Positions 29,631 to 37,131 of a DNA stretch of 50,000 nucleotides are shown here, piece by piece; position 1 is the first letter of the stretch, and each line of letters begins with the position of its first letter. The translations under genes and the position numbers were made by a program. Source of the DNA: Alphaproteobacteria bacterium (lineage in GTDB: Bacteria; Pseudomonadota; Alphaproteobacteria; Caulobacterales; Aquidulcibacteraceae); assembly GCA_018969015.1 (NCBI GenBank), contig JAGWZE010000012.1:1-50000 (forward strand), given 5' to 3'. Under the pieces are notes generated by a model. That model was given only the letters and a program-made list of their open reading frames with translations. It had not been told where the DNA came from and searched no databases.

Positions 29631-29655
29631 AACGTGCGCGCCCCCCGCATGTTCC
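29631..29655 (-). promoter_or_regulatory. EcfG-type promoter of the yqjD/E-like operon
   Basis: On the minus strand: GGAAC (29655-29651), 16 nt, CGTT (29634-29631), a full match to the EcfG consensus. It sits in the 74-bp gap between the phyR stop codon (29659) and the start of the YqjD-like gene (29584). Confidence 0.85.
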
Positions 29656-29658
29656 GGC

Positions 29659-30447
29659 TCAGGCTGCCTCGTTCTTGCGATGGAAAAACAGGGCCTGACC
29701 GATCGTCGCCTTGAGCGACAGGCGATCGAACGGTTTCGTCACCAGATAGGTCGGCTCCGGACGATCTCCGGTGAGGAGACGCTCGGGATAGGCCGTGACG
29801 AAGACGATCGGCGCATCGATGCTCGTGAGGATGTCGCGCACGGCGTCGACGCCGGAGCTGTCGTCGGCGAGGCGGATGTCGGCCATCACGAGCCCCGGCG
29901 TGTGGCGGGCCGCGGAGGCCAGCGCCTCGTCCCGCGTGCGCGCGATGTCGATGACGCGGTGGCCGAGCTCCTCGGCCAGCTCCTTGATGTCCATCGCGAT
30001 CACGGCCTCGTCCTCGATCACGAGCACGTCTGTGGCGAGATCGCGCTCGATCTCGAGCTGGGCGTCGGCGGCGAGCTGCTCGGCGTGTTCCGGCGATACG
30101 TTGAGGATCGCGCCGATCTCGCGGAACGAGAAGCCTTCGAGCGCGGTCAACAGAAGCGCCTGGCGTGCGAGCGGGCTCAAAACCTGGATGCGCTCTTCCG
30201 GCGTGCCCGCCTCGCGCCCCGGATCGCCCGGATGCAGGACGCGCGCCGGCCCGGACCAGATGTCGTGGAAGGCCTTGTAGAGCGCGACGCGCGGGGAAAG
30301 GTTGCGGTCGAGCGTCGGCCCGCCCTGGACCAGCCCTTCGAGCACCGCGCGGACATAGGCGTCGCCACTGGCCTGCGATCCGGTCAGCGCACGGGCATAA
30401 CGCCGCAGATACGGCAGCTGGGCGGCAACGCGGTCACGAATGCTCAT
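29659..30447 (-). CDS. phyR: PhyR, anti-anti-sigma response regulator of the general stress response
   Basis: 262 residues from the ATG at 30447 (MSIRDRVAAQLPYLRRYARA). The first 130 residues imitate an ECF sigma factor (region 2 and a degenerate region 4: LSPLARQALLLTALEGFSFR, EIGAILNVSPEHAEQLA). The rest is a receiver domain: acidic pair E145/D146, phospho-acceptor D190 in GLVMADIRL, T218 in FVTAYP and K238 in TKPFD. On phosphorylation, PhyR proteins expose the sigma-like domain and titrate NepR away from EcfG. It diverges from nepR-ecfG. A perfect EcfG promoter precedes it, so positive feedback is expected. Confidence 0.97.
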   Translation of the reverse strand: MSIRDRVAAQLPYLRRYARALTGSQASGDAYVRAVLEGLVQGGPTLDRNLSPRVALYKAFHDIWSGPARVLHPGDPGREAGTPEERIQVLSPLARQALLLTALEGFSFREIGAILNVSPEHAEQLAADAQLEIERDLATDVLVIEDEAVIAMDIKELAEELGHRVIDIARTRDEALASAARHTPGLVMADIRLADDSSGVDAVRDILTSIDAPIVFVTAYPERLLTGDRPEPTYLVTKPFDRLSLKATIGQALFFHRKNEAA

Positions 30448-30539
30448 CGAACGGTCCCTCTTCACGGCCCACCACATACGCCGGCCACGCGTACGGACCG
30501 CGCTTCGCGACGACGAAGGCGCATGACCGATGTGGCGAC

Positions 30540-30565
30540 AACGCCGCCGCTTCGTCCCGGGTTCC
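30540..30565 (-). promoter_or_regulatory. EcfG promoter of phyR
   Basis: On the minus strand: GGAAC (30565-30561), 17 nt, CGTT (30543-30540), a perfect match to the GSR consensus. Transcription would start about 85 nt before the phyR ATG. Confidence 0.88.
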
Positions 30566-30584
30566 GCATCCCTGAAGCTTGGCG

Positions 30585-30609
30585 GGAACCAAACGCCGCG
30601 TCGCGCGTC
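30585..30609 (+). promoter_or_regulatory. EcfG-type promoter of nepR-ecfG (one mismatch)
   Basis: GGAAC (30585-30589, followed by the favoured C), 16 nt, CGTC (30606-30609), with one mismatch at the last base. Transcription would begin about 50 nt before the nepR ATG. It lies 20 bp from the phyR promoter, which faces the other way. Confidence 0.7.
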
Positions 30610-30664
30610 TTTGACGCTGGCCACGTGGTGTGGGAGTAAAGATTTGTCGCCCCTGGACGTCGTT

Positions 30665-30877
30665 ATGCCGCAACAGCGCAAGCCTGCGCCGGACCAAGAC
30701 GATCCGCAAATCGACGCGGACGGTCAAATCGACGCGGACGCGCTCGCGCGTCAAAAGGTTTTGGGCGATCGCCTGAAAGGCCTTTTCGACGACGTCGCCC
30801 AGGAGCCCATCCCGGCCGAGTTCATGGATTTGCTGAACAAACTCAGCGACCAGAACCCGGGGGACGAGCCGGAATGA
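30665..30877 (+). CDS. nepR: NepR-family anti-sigma factor
   Basis: 70 residues from the ATG at 30665. The NepR core is clear at 31-61 (KVLGDRLKGLFDDVAQEPIP, AEFMDLLNKLS). This is the two-helix region that clamps either EcfG or phosphorylated PhyR. The N-terminal arm is disordered and acidic, with an 18-bp tandem duplication that encodes QIDADG/QIDADA. The stop overlaps ecfG by 4 nt (ATGA), giving coupled, roughly equal synthesis of sigma factor and anti-sigma factor. Confidence 0.95.
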   Translation: MPQQRKPAPDQDDPQIDADGQIDADALARQKVLGDRLKGLFDDVAQEPIPAEFMDLLNKLSDQNPGDEPE

Positions 30878-31692
30878 ACGCACTCGTCACACCCGCTCGC
30901 CTCCCCGCCTCGCCCTCCGACACGCCCGCCGCCGACGCCGCCGGGCTCGCGCCGGCACACATCGCCGCACCTGACGTCGCCGACGAGGTCTGCGAGCCCA
31001 AACCCTCCGAACCCGACGCGACGGCGGACGTCGAAGCGGACGCGGAAACGGAAACGGCGGACGGCAAGGCCGCCGACGCGCCGCCGCCCGCTCGGCCCGG
31101 CCCCCGGCGCGTGCTCGACCCCATGTCGCCGGAAGCCTTCCGCGCCGAGCTCGAGCCGCTGATCCCGCAGGTGCGCGCGTTCGCGCGCTTCCTGTGCCAG
31201 AGCGACCGCGCCGCCGCGGACGACCTCGCCCAGGAGGCGCTTCTGCGCGCGTGGCAGGCGCGCGCCAGCTTCGAACCGGGCACGCAGCTGCGGGCCTGGC
31301 TGTTCGTGATCGTCCGCAACCTCTTCTACAGCGATCGACGCCGCGCCTGGCGCAGCGTGGCGTATGACGAGACCGCAGCGGAGCGGACGCTGCAGACGAA
31401 GAGCGTGCAGGCCGAACTCCTCGAACTCGACGACGTGCGCCGCGCTTTGGGGCTGCTGCCCGACGACCAGCGCGAAGCGCTCATCCTCGTCACCGCCGGC
31501 GGCCTCTCCTATGAGGAAGCCGCCCACATCTGCGGCTGCGCGGTGGGGACCATCAAAAGCCGCGTCAATCGTGGCCGCCGGGCGCTGGCGCAGATCCTCG
31601 AGACGCAGAACGTGCCGCCGCGCGACGCGCCGGCGGAAAACGCCCTCGGCGCCCTGCTTGACGACGCCCGCCGCATCGCGTCCGAACGCTAG
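30874..31692 (+). CDS. ecfG: RNA polymerase sigma factor EcfG (general stress response)
   Basis: 272 residues. Region 2 covers about 88-158 (EAFRAELEPLIPQVRAFARF, DDLAQEALLRAWQA, QLRAWLFVIVRNLFYSDRRR). Region 4 covers about 182-240 with the helix-turn-helix LSYEEAAHICGCAVGTIKSR. The first 83 residues are a low-complexity Ala/Pro/acidic extension not seen in most EcfG proteins of about 180-200 residues. M84 (MSPEAFRAEL) could be an alternative start, but the ATGA overlap with nepR favours the long form. Clustering with phyR, nepR and a kinase, and matching promoters nearby, support the EcfG assignment. Confidence 0.95.
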   Translation: MNALVTPARLPASPSDTPAADAAGLAPAHIAAPDVADEVCEPKPSEPDATADVEADAETETADGKAADAPPPARPGPRRVLDPMSPEAFRAELEPLIPQVRAFARFLCQSDRAAADDLAQEALLRAWQARASFEPGTQLRAWLFVIVRNLFYSDRRRAWRSVAYDETAAERTLQTKSVQAELLELDDVRRALGLLPDDQREALILVTAGGLSYEEAAHICGCAVGTIKSRVNRGRRALAQILETQNVPPRDAPAENALGALLDDARRIASER

Positions 31693-32644
31693 CGGGGCGC
31701 GCCCTTCGCGCGTCGGCATCCGAACACGGATTCTGCTCGCGCTGCTGCTTGCCGGTGCGCCCGGCATCGTGTTCGGCGCGCTCGAGGCGACGCGCACCTT
31801 CAAGACCGACAGCGCGCGCGCCGCGCTGGTGGCGCTTGCGCCCGTCATCGGCGTCGGGCTCGGCATGCTCGCCATCTGGGCGGCGCTCGACCTCTGGGTG
31901 CTGCGCTGGATCGGCGCGCTGGCGGAGCGCGCCCGGCAAGCGGGCCCCGGACCGATCGCCGCCGCCGGGCTGCTCGCCGGCGCGCCGCCGCCGGAGGTCG
32001 CCGCTCTCGCGCGCGCGTTCGACGATGCGGCGGCCGCGAACCTGCGACTGACGCGCGAACTGCATCACCGCGTGAAGAACAATCTGCAGGTGCTGTTGAG
32101 CCTCGTCGCGCGGCAGCAGAAGCGGGCGCCGACGCAGGCGGTGCGCGATGCGCTGGGCCAGGCGCGGGCGCGGATGCTGGCGATCGCGATCGTCCATCGC
32201 TTCATCGACCCGCCGGAGGACCAGGGGCGCATCGATCTCGACGCCTATCTCGTGGAGCTGTGCCGCCAACTCGTCACGGCGCTGAGCCCGGACGGGCGGC
32301 GTCTGCGCATCGACACCGACCTCGCGCCCGACATCCTGCCGATCGACATCGCCACCGTCGTCGGCCTGCTCCTGGCGGAAGCCGTGATCGCGCTGCGCCG
32401 CACGACCGAACCGGCGATGATCATCGTGACGTGGACGATCGACCCGCGCAGTCTCGACGTGCGGTACGGCGAAGGACACCCCTACGCGGCCGACGAGACG
32501 CTGGTGCGGGAATTGGCGCGCCAGGCCGGCGGCGAGGCGACGTTCCAGGGCGACGGCCTGCGCGTGACGTGGGACGGGCAGAAGCGGGGCGTCGATGCGG
32601 GCGTTTTGCGGGGCGCCGCCACGCCGTGCGACACGCCGCGATAG
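31658..32644 (+). CDS. Membrane HWE/HisKA_2-type sensor kinase homologue with degenerate ATPase domain
   Basis: About 328 residues if started at the TTG at 31658, which overlaps the end of ecfG; no ATG or GTG lies at a sensible place, so the start is uncertain. Two membrane helices (RILLALLLAGAPGIVFGALE; ALVALAPVIGVGLGMLAIWA) flank a very short loop. A linker follows, then the phospho-acceptor box ELHHRVKNNLQVLLSLVARQ and the helix RARMLAIAIVHRFI. The C-terminal domain aligns by eye with HWE kinases, but the N-box reads VGLLLAEAVIALRR, lacking the Asn residues. The G1 box lacks its Asp (VRYGEGHP) and no G2 glycines are seen. It may be a phosphotransfer or scaffold protein for PhyR and not an active kinase. 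Confidence 0.82.
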   Translation: MTTPAASRPNASGARPSRVGIRTRILLALLLAGAPGIVFGALEATRTFKTDSARAALVALAPVIGVGLGMLAIWAALDLWVLRWIGALAERARQAGPGPIAAAGLLAGAPPPEVAALARAFDDAAAANLRLTRELHHRVKNNLQVLLSLVARQQKRAPTQAVRDALGQARARMLAIAIVHRFIDPPEDQGRIDLDAYLVELCRQLVTALSPDGRRLRIDTDLAPDILPIDIATVVGLLLAEAVIALRRTTEPAMIIVTWTIDPRSLDVRYGEGHPYAADETLVRELARQAGGEATFQGDGLRVTWDGQKRGVDAGVLRGAATPCDTPR

Positions 32645-32654
32645 CCGCGCCGGC

Positions 32655-32831
32655 CTAGCGGGCGCGCCGTCTTGCCGGCGGCGGCAGTGCCGCGATCGCC
32701 GCGCCTGTGGCCGCCGCCACGCAGACCACGAGCGCGATGCGCGCGAGAATGTCTCCGAAGATCGAGCGATCGGCGAGAACGAAGGCGATCAGCGCGACGC
32801 CGATCAGCAGGACGACGAGACGAAACGTCAT
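32655..32831 (-). CDS. Small two-helix membrane protein (58 aa)
   Basis: 58 codons from the ATG at 32831. It begins MTFRLVVLLIGVALIAFVLA, one membrane helix, followed by DRSIFGDILA and a second helix RIALVVCVAAATGAAIAALP, ending in PPPARRRAR. The positive C-terminus would be cytoplasmic. It lies 61 nt after the DUF3126 gene on the same strand and converges on the kinase gene. I do not recognise the family. Reading frame and hydrophobic pattern both look genuine. Confidence 0.6.
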   Translation of the reverse strand: MTFRLVVLLIGVALIAFVLADRSIFGDILARIALVVCVAAATGAAIAALPPPARRRAR

Positions 32832-32892
32832 GACGGGCGAACGGGCGGCAAGGACGCCAGTTCCGGAGCGCCCAGCGCCCCGCCCTCCGCGA

Positions 32893-33120
32893 TCAGTCTT
32901 CCAGGTCGATCTCGAGGATGCTCATCGTGAAGAAGTAGCTCAACTCGCCGTCCTCATCGTCGCGCGAGAGCGTGCCGACGAACTCGTCGCCGATATAGAC
33001 CTCGGCCGAATCCTTGGACCGCCCTTTGGGCCGCACGACCAGCGCAGACGCGCCGAAGCGGGCGCGCAGATAGGTTTCCAGCTTGGCGCGTTCTTTCGGG
33101 TCCAAGGTCGACTGCTCCAT
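32893..33120 (-). CDS. DUF3126 family protein
   Basis: 75 residues. The family pattern KERAKLETYLRARFGASALV, VRPKGRSKDSAEVYIGDEFV and DDEDGELSYFFTMSILEIDL is complete. DUF3126 is an alphaproteobacterial protein of unknown action that regularly follows cysE, as it does here (83-nt gap). Confidence 0.92.
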   Translation of the reverse strand: MEQSTLDPKERAKLETYLRARFGASALVVRPKGRSKDSAEVYIGDEFVGTLSRDDEDGELSYFFTMSILEIDLED

Positions 33121-33203
33121 AAATCGGGCGGACCGTTCCCCGCCGCGCGCGATCCGTCAACCCCAGAAGCGCGCGGGCGCGACGGACCGCCGGGCGGCCG
33201 CCG

Positions 33204-34082
33204 TCAGATGCCGTCGCCGAGACCCGCCAGAACGCGGTCTTCGAGCAGCTGGTCCATCTTCTCGGCCGGGGCTTCCTCGCAGCAGACGCCGCCCACGGGA
33301 CGGGCCGGCACGCCGGCCACCGTGCAGCGCGGCGGGACCGGGGACAGGACGACGGAGCCGGCCGCGATGCGCGCCTCCTCGCCCACCTCGATGTTGCCCA
33401 GCACCTTCGCGCCAGCGCCGATCAGCACGCCGCGACGGATTTTCGGGTGCCGATCGCCCGCCGCCTTGCCGGTGCCGCCCAGCGTCACCGAATGCAGCAT
33501 GGACACGTCGTCCTCGACGACGGCCGTCTCGCCGATGACGATGCCGTGCGCATGGTCGATGAAGACGCCGGACCCGATGCGGGCGGCGGGGTGGATATCG
33601 ACCGAGAACAGTTCGCTGATGCGGCTCTGCAGGTAGAACGCGAGCACCTCGCGCTCCTGGGTCCAGAGCCAATGCGCGATGCGGAACGCCTGCAGGCCCG
33701 AGAAGCCTTTGTAGTAAAGGAACGGCTGCAGGTACGAGCGGCACGCCGGATCGCGCTCGCGCACGACGAGCATGTCGCGTTCGGCCTGCTGCGCGATCTC
33801 GGGCGCGCTGGCGAACGCCTCCTGGCAGACTTCGCGCAGATGCAGCGGGTTCATGTCGCCGCCGCCGAGCTTGGACGCGAGGTGGTAACTCAGCGCGTCG
33901 GCGACGTTTTCATGGTGAAGGATGGTCGCGTGCAGGAAGCTGGCGAGCAGCGGCTCCTCCGCCGCGGCCTGCATGGCCTCCACGCGCAACTGCGCCCAGA
34001 CGCCGCCGGTGCGGCCGAACGCGGTCACTTTACCGGAGCCGGACGCCCCCGCTCCCACCGCCTTCGACGCCGTGTCCGCCAT
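33204..34082 (-). CDS. cysE: Serine O-acetyltransferase
   Basis: 292 residues. The helical N-terminal domain (WAQLRVEAMQAAAEEPLLAS, HENVADALSYHLASKLG) is followed by a left-handed beta-helix with hexapeptide repeats (IGSGVFIDHAHGIVIGETAV, LIGAGAKVLGNIEVGEEARI). Catalytic His/Asp positions are in DHAHGIVIGETA. CysE makes O-acetylserine for cysteine synthesis and is normally inhibited by cysteine. The C-terminal tail (AEKMDQLLEDRVLAGLGDGI) ends in GDGI, resembling the tail that CysE inserts into CysK. It lies 24 nt after the Nudix gene. Confidence 0.96.
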   Translation of the reverse strand: MADTASKAVGAGASGSGKVTAFGRTGGVWAQLRVEAMQAAAEEPLLASFLHATILHHENVADALSYHLASKLGGGDMNPLHLREVCQEAFASAPEIAQQAERDMLVVRERDPACRSYLQPFLYYKGFSGLQAFRIAHWLWTQEREVLAFYLQSRISELFSVDIHPAARIGSGVFIDHAHGIVIGETAVVEDDVSMLHSVTLGGTGKAAGDRHPKIRRGVLIGAGAKVLGNIEVGEEARIAAGSVVLSPVPPRCTVAGVPARPVGGVCCEEAPAEKMDQLLEDRVLAGLGDGI

Positions 34083-34106
34083 GGTCCGCTCCGTTCGGTT
34101 CGGGGG

Positions 34107-34760
34107 TCAACGCCCCAGCATCGTCCGCGTCAGTTCAGGCGGCAGCGCGCCGATCGTAGCCATGTGGTGCGCGCGGAGCAAAGTCGCAACCGTGAGGCTA
34201 TCGGTAATGCGGCCGTCCAGGGCCTCGGCCAGGGCCGCGAGGAACGGGATGCGGCGGTGGCGCAGGACCTCGGTCTCGTCGGGCGCGAAGGCCCCGGGGC
34301 GCAGGTCGAAGGCGAGGAAGCAGAACGCCTCCTCATCCGAGACCGAGTTCGACAGGTGCATGTGGAGCACCTGTTCGAGCCGGCCGGCGACGAGGCCGGC
34401 TTCCTCTTCCAGTTCGCGCCGGGCGCAGGCCTCGACGGACTCGCCCACGGGCGCGCCGCCTTCCGGCATCTCCCAGGAATAGCGGCCGATGGCGAGCCGG
34501 TATTGGCCGACGAGATGGACGGCGCCGTCCTCCTCGATCGGCAGAACGCCGACCGCTCGGTTCTTGAACCGGACCAGGCCATAGATGCCGGGATTGCCGG
34601 CGGGGGTCACGACGTCCGCGTGATCGACGCCGATCCACGGCGTGTCATAGACGCGGCGCACGGCCTTCACCGTCCAGGGATTGTCCTCGGGCCCCGGCGC
34701 TGCGCCGCGCGGTTCGGGCGGCGGCGGGGGCGAAGGCGGAGGCGCGTCGGCGGGGGTCAT
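34107..34760 (-). CDS. Nudix hydrolase (ADP-ribose pyrophosphatase-like)
   Basis: 217 residues. The Nudix box is complete: GGAPVGESVEACARRELEEE followed by AGL fits GX5EX7REUXEEXGU. The strands before it (GLVRFKNRAVGVLPIEEDGA, VHLVGQYRLAIGRYSWEMPE) resemble NudF-type ADP-ribose pyrophosphatases, while the substrate is not fixed. The first 25 residues are Pro/Ala-rich. It leads cysE and diverges from the MaoC-like gene. Confidence 0.88.
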   Translation of the reverse strand: MTPADAPPPSPPPPPEPRGAAPGPEDNPWTVKAVRRVYDTPWIGVDHADVVTPAGNPGIYGLVRFKNRAVGVLPIEEDGAVHLVGQYRLAIGRYSWEMPEGGAPVGESVEACARRELEEEAGLVAGRLEQVLHMHLSNSVSDEEAFCFLAFDLRPGAFAPDETEVLRHRRIPFLAALAEALDGRITDSLTVATLLRAHHMATIGALPPELTRTMLGR

Positions 34761-34807
34761 GCGCGAAACTCCTAGCCGCGCAGCCGCGACGCCGTCAAAA
34801 CGGGAGC

Positions 34808-35296
34808 GTGACGCCGCCTTTCGATCCCTTCAGCCGCCCGCTCGTGCCCGAGCGGGGCTTTCACGAGCTCCGCATCGGCGAGCAGTTTCCCTGCCCCGCG
34901 CGCACCCTCACAGACGCGCACTTCACCGCGTTCCAGGCGCTGTCGGGCGACAACCACCCGATCCACTATGACCGCCCCTATTGCGCGGCGCTCGGCCACC
35001 GCGACCTGCTCGCGCACGGGCTGCACGTCCTCGCGCTTACCGCGGCGGGCGCGGGCCTGTTCCCGCACGTCGTCGGACGACGCCTGATCGGCTTCGTGGA
35101 CGTGTCGGCGCGCTTCCTGAAGGCGGTCTATCCCGGCGACACGCTCTATCCGCTTCTGGAGATCACCGCGCTCGAGCGCCAGCGCACGACCGGCGTGGTG
35201 CGCATGGCCGCCACGATCGACAATCAGGACGGTGTGCGCGTGCTCGAAGGCGGCCATGCCTATCTTCTGCGTCTCGATGATCCGGAGTCCCCATGA
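34808..35296 (+). CDS. MaoC-like (R)-specific hydratase-type hot-dog protein
   Basis: 162 residues from a GTG at 34808. The hot-dog fold is shown by FHELRIGEQFPCPARTLTDA, HFTAFQALSGDNHPIHYDRP with the hydratase Asp/His (D and H in SGDNHPIH), CAALGHRDLLAHGLHVLALT and FLKAVYPGDTLYPLLEITAL. Family members hydrate enoyl-CoA or act on related thioesters. It overlaps the nitroreductase gene by 4 nt. Confidence 0.88.
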   Translation: MTPPFDPFSRPLVPERGFHELRIGEQFPCPARTLTDAHFTAFQALSGDNHPIHYDRPYCAALGHRDLLAHGLHVLALTAAGAGLFPHVVGRRLIGFVDVSARFLKAVYPGDTLYPLLEITALERQRTTGVVRMAATIDNQDGVRVLEGGHAYLLRLDDPESP

Positions 35297-35907
35297 TCCA
35301 GCCCGCCGATATCCCCGCAGCGCCGCAGGAGAACGATGCGCTGCCGGCCGTGCAGCCCTCCGCCGAAACCCTCGCGCTCCTGGCGCGGCGGCGGTCGACG
35401 AAGGCGCTGCTGATCGCCGAGCCGGGCCCGGATCGCGCGCAGCTGGACACGCTCCTGCGCCTCGCCGCGCGGGTGCCCGATCACGGCAAGCTCGGCCCAT
35501 GGCGGTTTCTCGTGCTCGAGGGGGACGGCCGCGTCCGCGCGGGCGCAGCGATCGCCGACGCGCTGGGCGCCGATGCGCCGGATCCGGCGTTCGAGCGGGC
35601 GCGGTTTCTACGCGCGCCCGTCGTCGTCACGGTGATCTCCACCGCCGCGCCGCATCCCAAAATCCCGGAATGGGAACAGGTGCTTTCCGCAGGCGCCGCG
35701 TGCTTCGCGCTCGTCACCGCAGCGCACGCGATGGGCTTCGCCGGCTGCTGGCTGACCGAAACGCCGACCTACGACGCCCGCGCCCGCGCCGCGCTTGGCC
35801 TCGCCGACCACGAGCGCATCGCCGGTTTCATTTATCTCGGCACGGCGACCGCGCCGCCGACGGAGCGCGCGCGGCCGGAGGCGGCGAGCCGGACGAGCTG
35901 GTTCTAG
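35293..35907 (+). CDS. Nitroreductase family protein
   Basis: 204 residues. The FMN-binding fold is shown by LLARRRSTKALLIAEPGPDR, RLAARVPDHGKLGPWRFLVL, VLSAGAACFALVTAAHAMGF, GCWLTETPTYDARARAALGL and IAGFIYLGTA. It belongs to the NfnB/YdjA-like group. These flavoproteins reduce nitro compounds or quinones in vitro; the natural substrate is unknown. It is translationally coupled to the MaoC-like gene. Confidence 0.9.
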   Translation: MIQPADIPAAPQENDALPAVQPSAETLALLARRRSTKALLIAEPGPDRAQLDTLLRLAARVPDHGKLGPWRFLVLEGDGRVRAGAAIADALGADAPDPAFERARFLRAPVVVTVISTAAPHPKIPEWEQVLSAGAACFALVTAAHAMGFAGCWLTETPTYDARARAALGLADHERIAGFIYLGTATAPPTERARPEAASRTSWF

Positions 35908-35925
35908 GCCGGCGCGCGACGGCGG

Positions 35926-36052
35926 TTCACCCCTCATCCGTCTCGCACGCTGACGCGTGCGATCCACCTTCTCCCACAAGGGGAGAAGGTCGGCGCCGTG
36001 TCCTTTTCCCCCTTTGGGAGAAGGTGGCCCGAAGGGCCGGATGAGGGGTGAA
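35926..36052. repeat. Palindromic intergenic repeat, family A, copy 3
   Basis: TTCACCCCTCATCCG ... CGGATGAGGGGTGAA with the paired CTTCTCCCACAAGGGGAGAAGG hairpins. One hairpin has drifted (TTTTCCCCCTTTGGGAGAAGG). It fills the space between the convergent nitroreductase and methyltransferase genes. Confidence 0.87.
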
Positions 36053-36075
36053 CCGCCAGCGCACGCCGGTTGCGC

Positions 36076-37131
36076 CTAAACCCGCCGGAACCGCATCACC
36101 TTCGTGAGGAACGCGAGCCGCGTTTCCTCCAGCACGAACCCCGCCGCGGTAAACATCGCTTCGAGGTCTTCGCCGAGATAGCTGCCGTAGAACGGCTCGT
36201 GGAACCCGATCGGGAAGTATTCGAGCATCGCGTCGAGATCGCGGTGATCGCCGGTCTGGAGGCTGTCGGCGAAGACGAACACGCCGCCGGGGGCGACGAG
36301 GCGCGCGATCTCGGCGGCGACCTCGCGGCGCACGCGCGGCGGCAGTTCGTGGAAGAGATACACGCACGTCGCGGCCTGGAAGGCGCCCGTCTCGAATGGC
36401 GCCGACTCCGCCTTGCCGACGACGATCTCGGCTTGCGGCCAGCGGGCGATGCGCCCGCGCGCCTCGTCCGCGTAGGAGGGCGAGAGGTCGAGCCCGGTGG
36501 CCGGCAGGCGCGGGAACGTTTCGAGCATCTGGCTCAGGAAACGGCCATTGCCGCAGGCGACGTCGATCAGCGGCGTGCGTCGCTGGTCGCGCCCTTTCAT
36601 GCCGCGCACGAGGGCGCCCAGGGCGATGCGGCGCATGGCGTCGGCCGCGCCGCCGAACAGCACTTCGACCTGCATGTCGTAGAGCCGCGCGCTGTCGCGC
36701 GTGAACCAGCCGCCGGTCTGGTAGTGGAAGTTCTGCAGGTAGTAGGCGGGATAGCGCCCGCGCTCGTCGACCTCGCTGCGCACTTCGACGCCATCGCGCG
36801 CCATGCGCCGCGCATCGAGCCGCGGCAGATCTTCGAAAAAGCGGCGCGAGCCCTCGAGCGCGGCCTTCACCGCATCGGGCGCGAAATCGTTCGGCGCGGG
36901 ATAGAGCCCGGCTTCGATATTGGCGCGGTCCTGGGCGAACAGGTCGAGGAAGGCGTCGCGGATGCGGGCCTGCCGGCCCGGCGCGGACTTGGGCGTGAAC
37001 GCAGGCTCGCCCGGCGGGGTGATCGGGCCGGACAGGCGGCGCGCCGCGAGATAGTGGCTCATGTACCAGGCGACGCGCGCGGTCTGCGCCAGGGCGTAGC
37101 GGGCCCGCCCCAGCGCGCGCGCCGGGCTCAC
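36076..37131 (-). CDS. SAM-dependent methyltransferase (class I)
   Basis: 351 residues from a GTG at 37131 that overlaps the stop of the YcgN gene as GTGA. The N-terminal 180 residues are helical and specific ([36 protein letters not shown]). The Rossmann core follows: motif [17 protein letters not shown], acidic loop [38 protein letters not shown] and [18 protein letters not shown]. The substrate is not known. The frame is open further upstream inside the YcgN gene, but overlap length and codon pattern favour the GTG. Confidence 0.85.
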   Translation of the reverse strand: MSPARALGRARYALAQTARVAWYMSHYLAARRLSGPITPPGEPAFTPKSAPGRQARIRDAFLDLFAQDRANIEAGLYPAPNDFAPDAVKAALEGSRRFFEDLPRLDARRMARDGVEVRSEVDERGRYPAYYLQNFHYQTGGWFTRDSARLYDMQVEVLFGGAADAMRRIALGALVRGMKGRDQRRTPLIDVACGNGRFLSQMLETFPRLPATGLDLSPSYADEARGRIARWPQAEIVVGKAESAPFETGAFQAATCVYLFHELPPRVRREVAAEIARLVAPGGVFVFADSLQTGDHRDLDAMLEYFPIGFHEPFYGSYLGEDLEAMFTAAGFVLEETRLAFLTKVMRFRRV

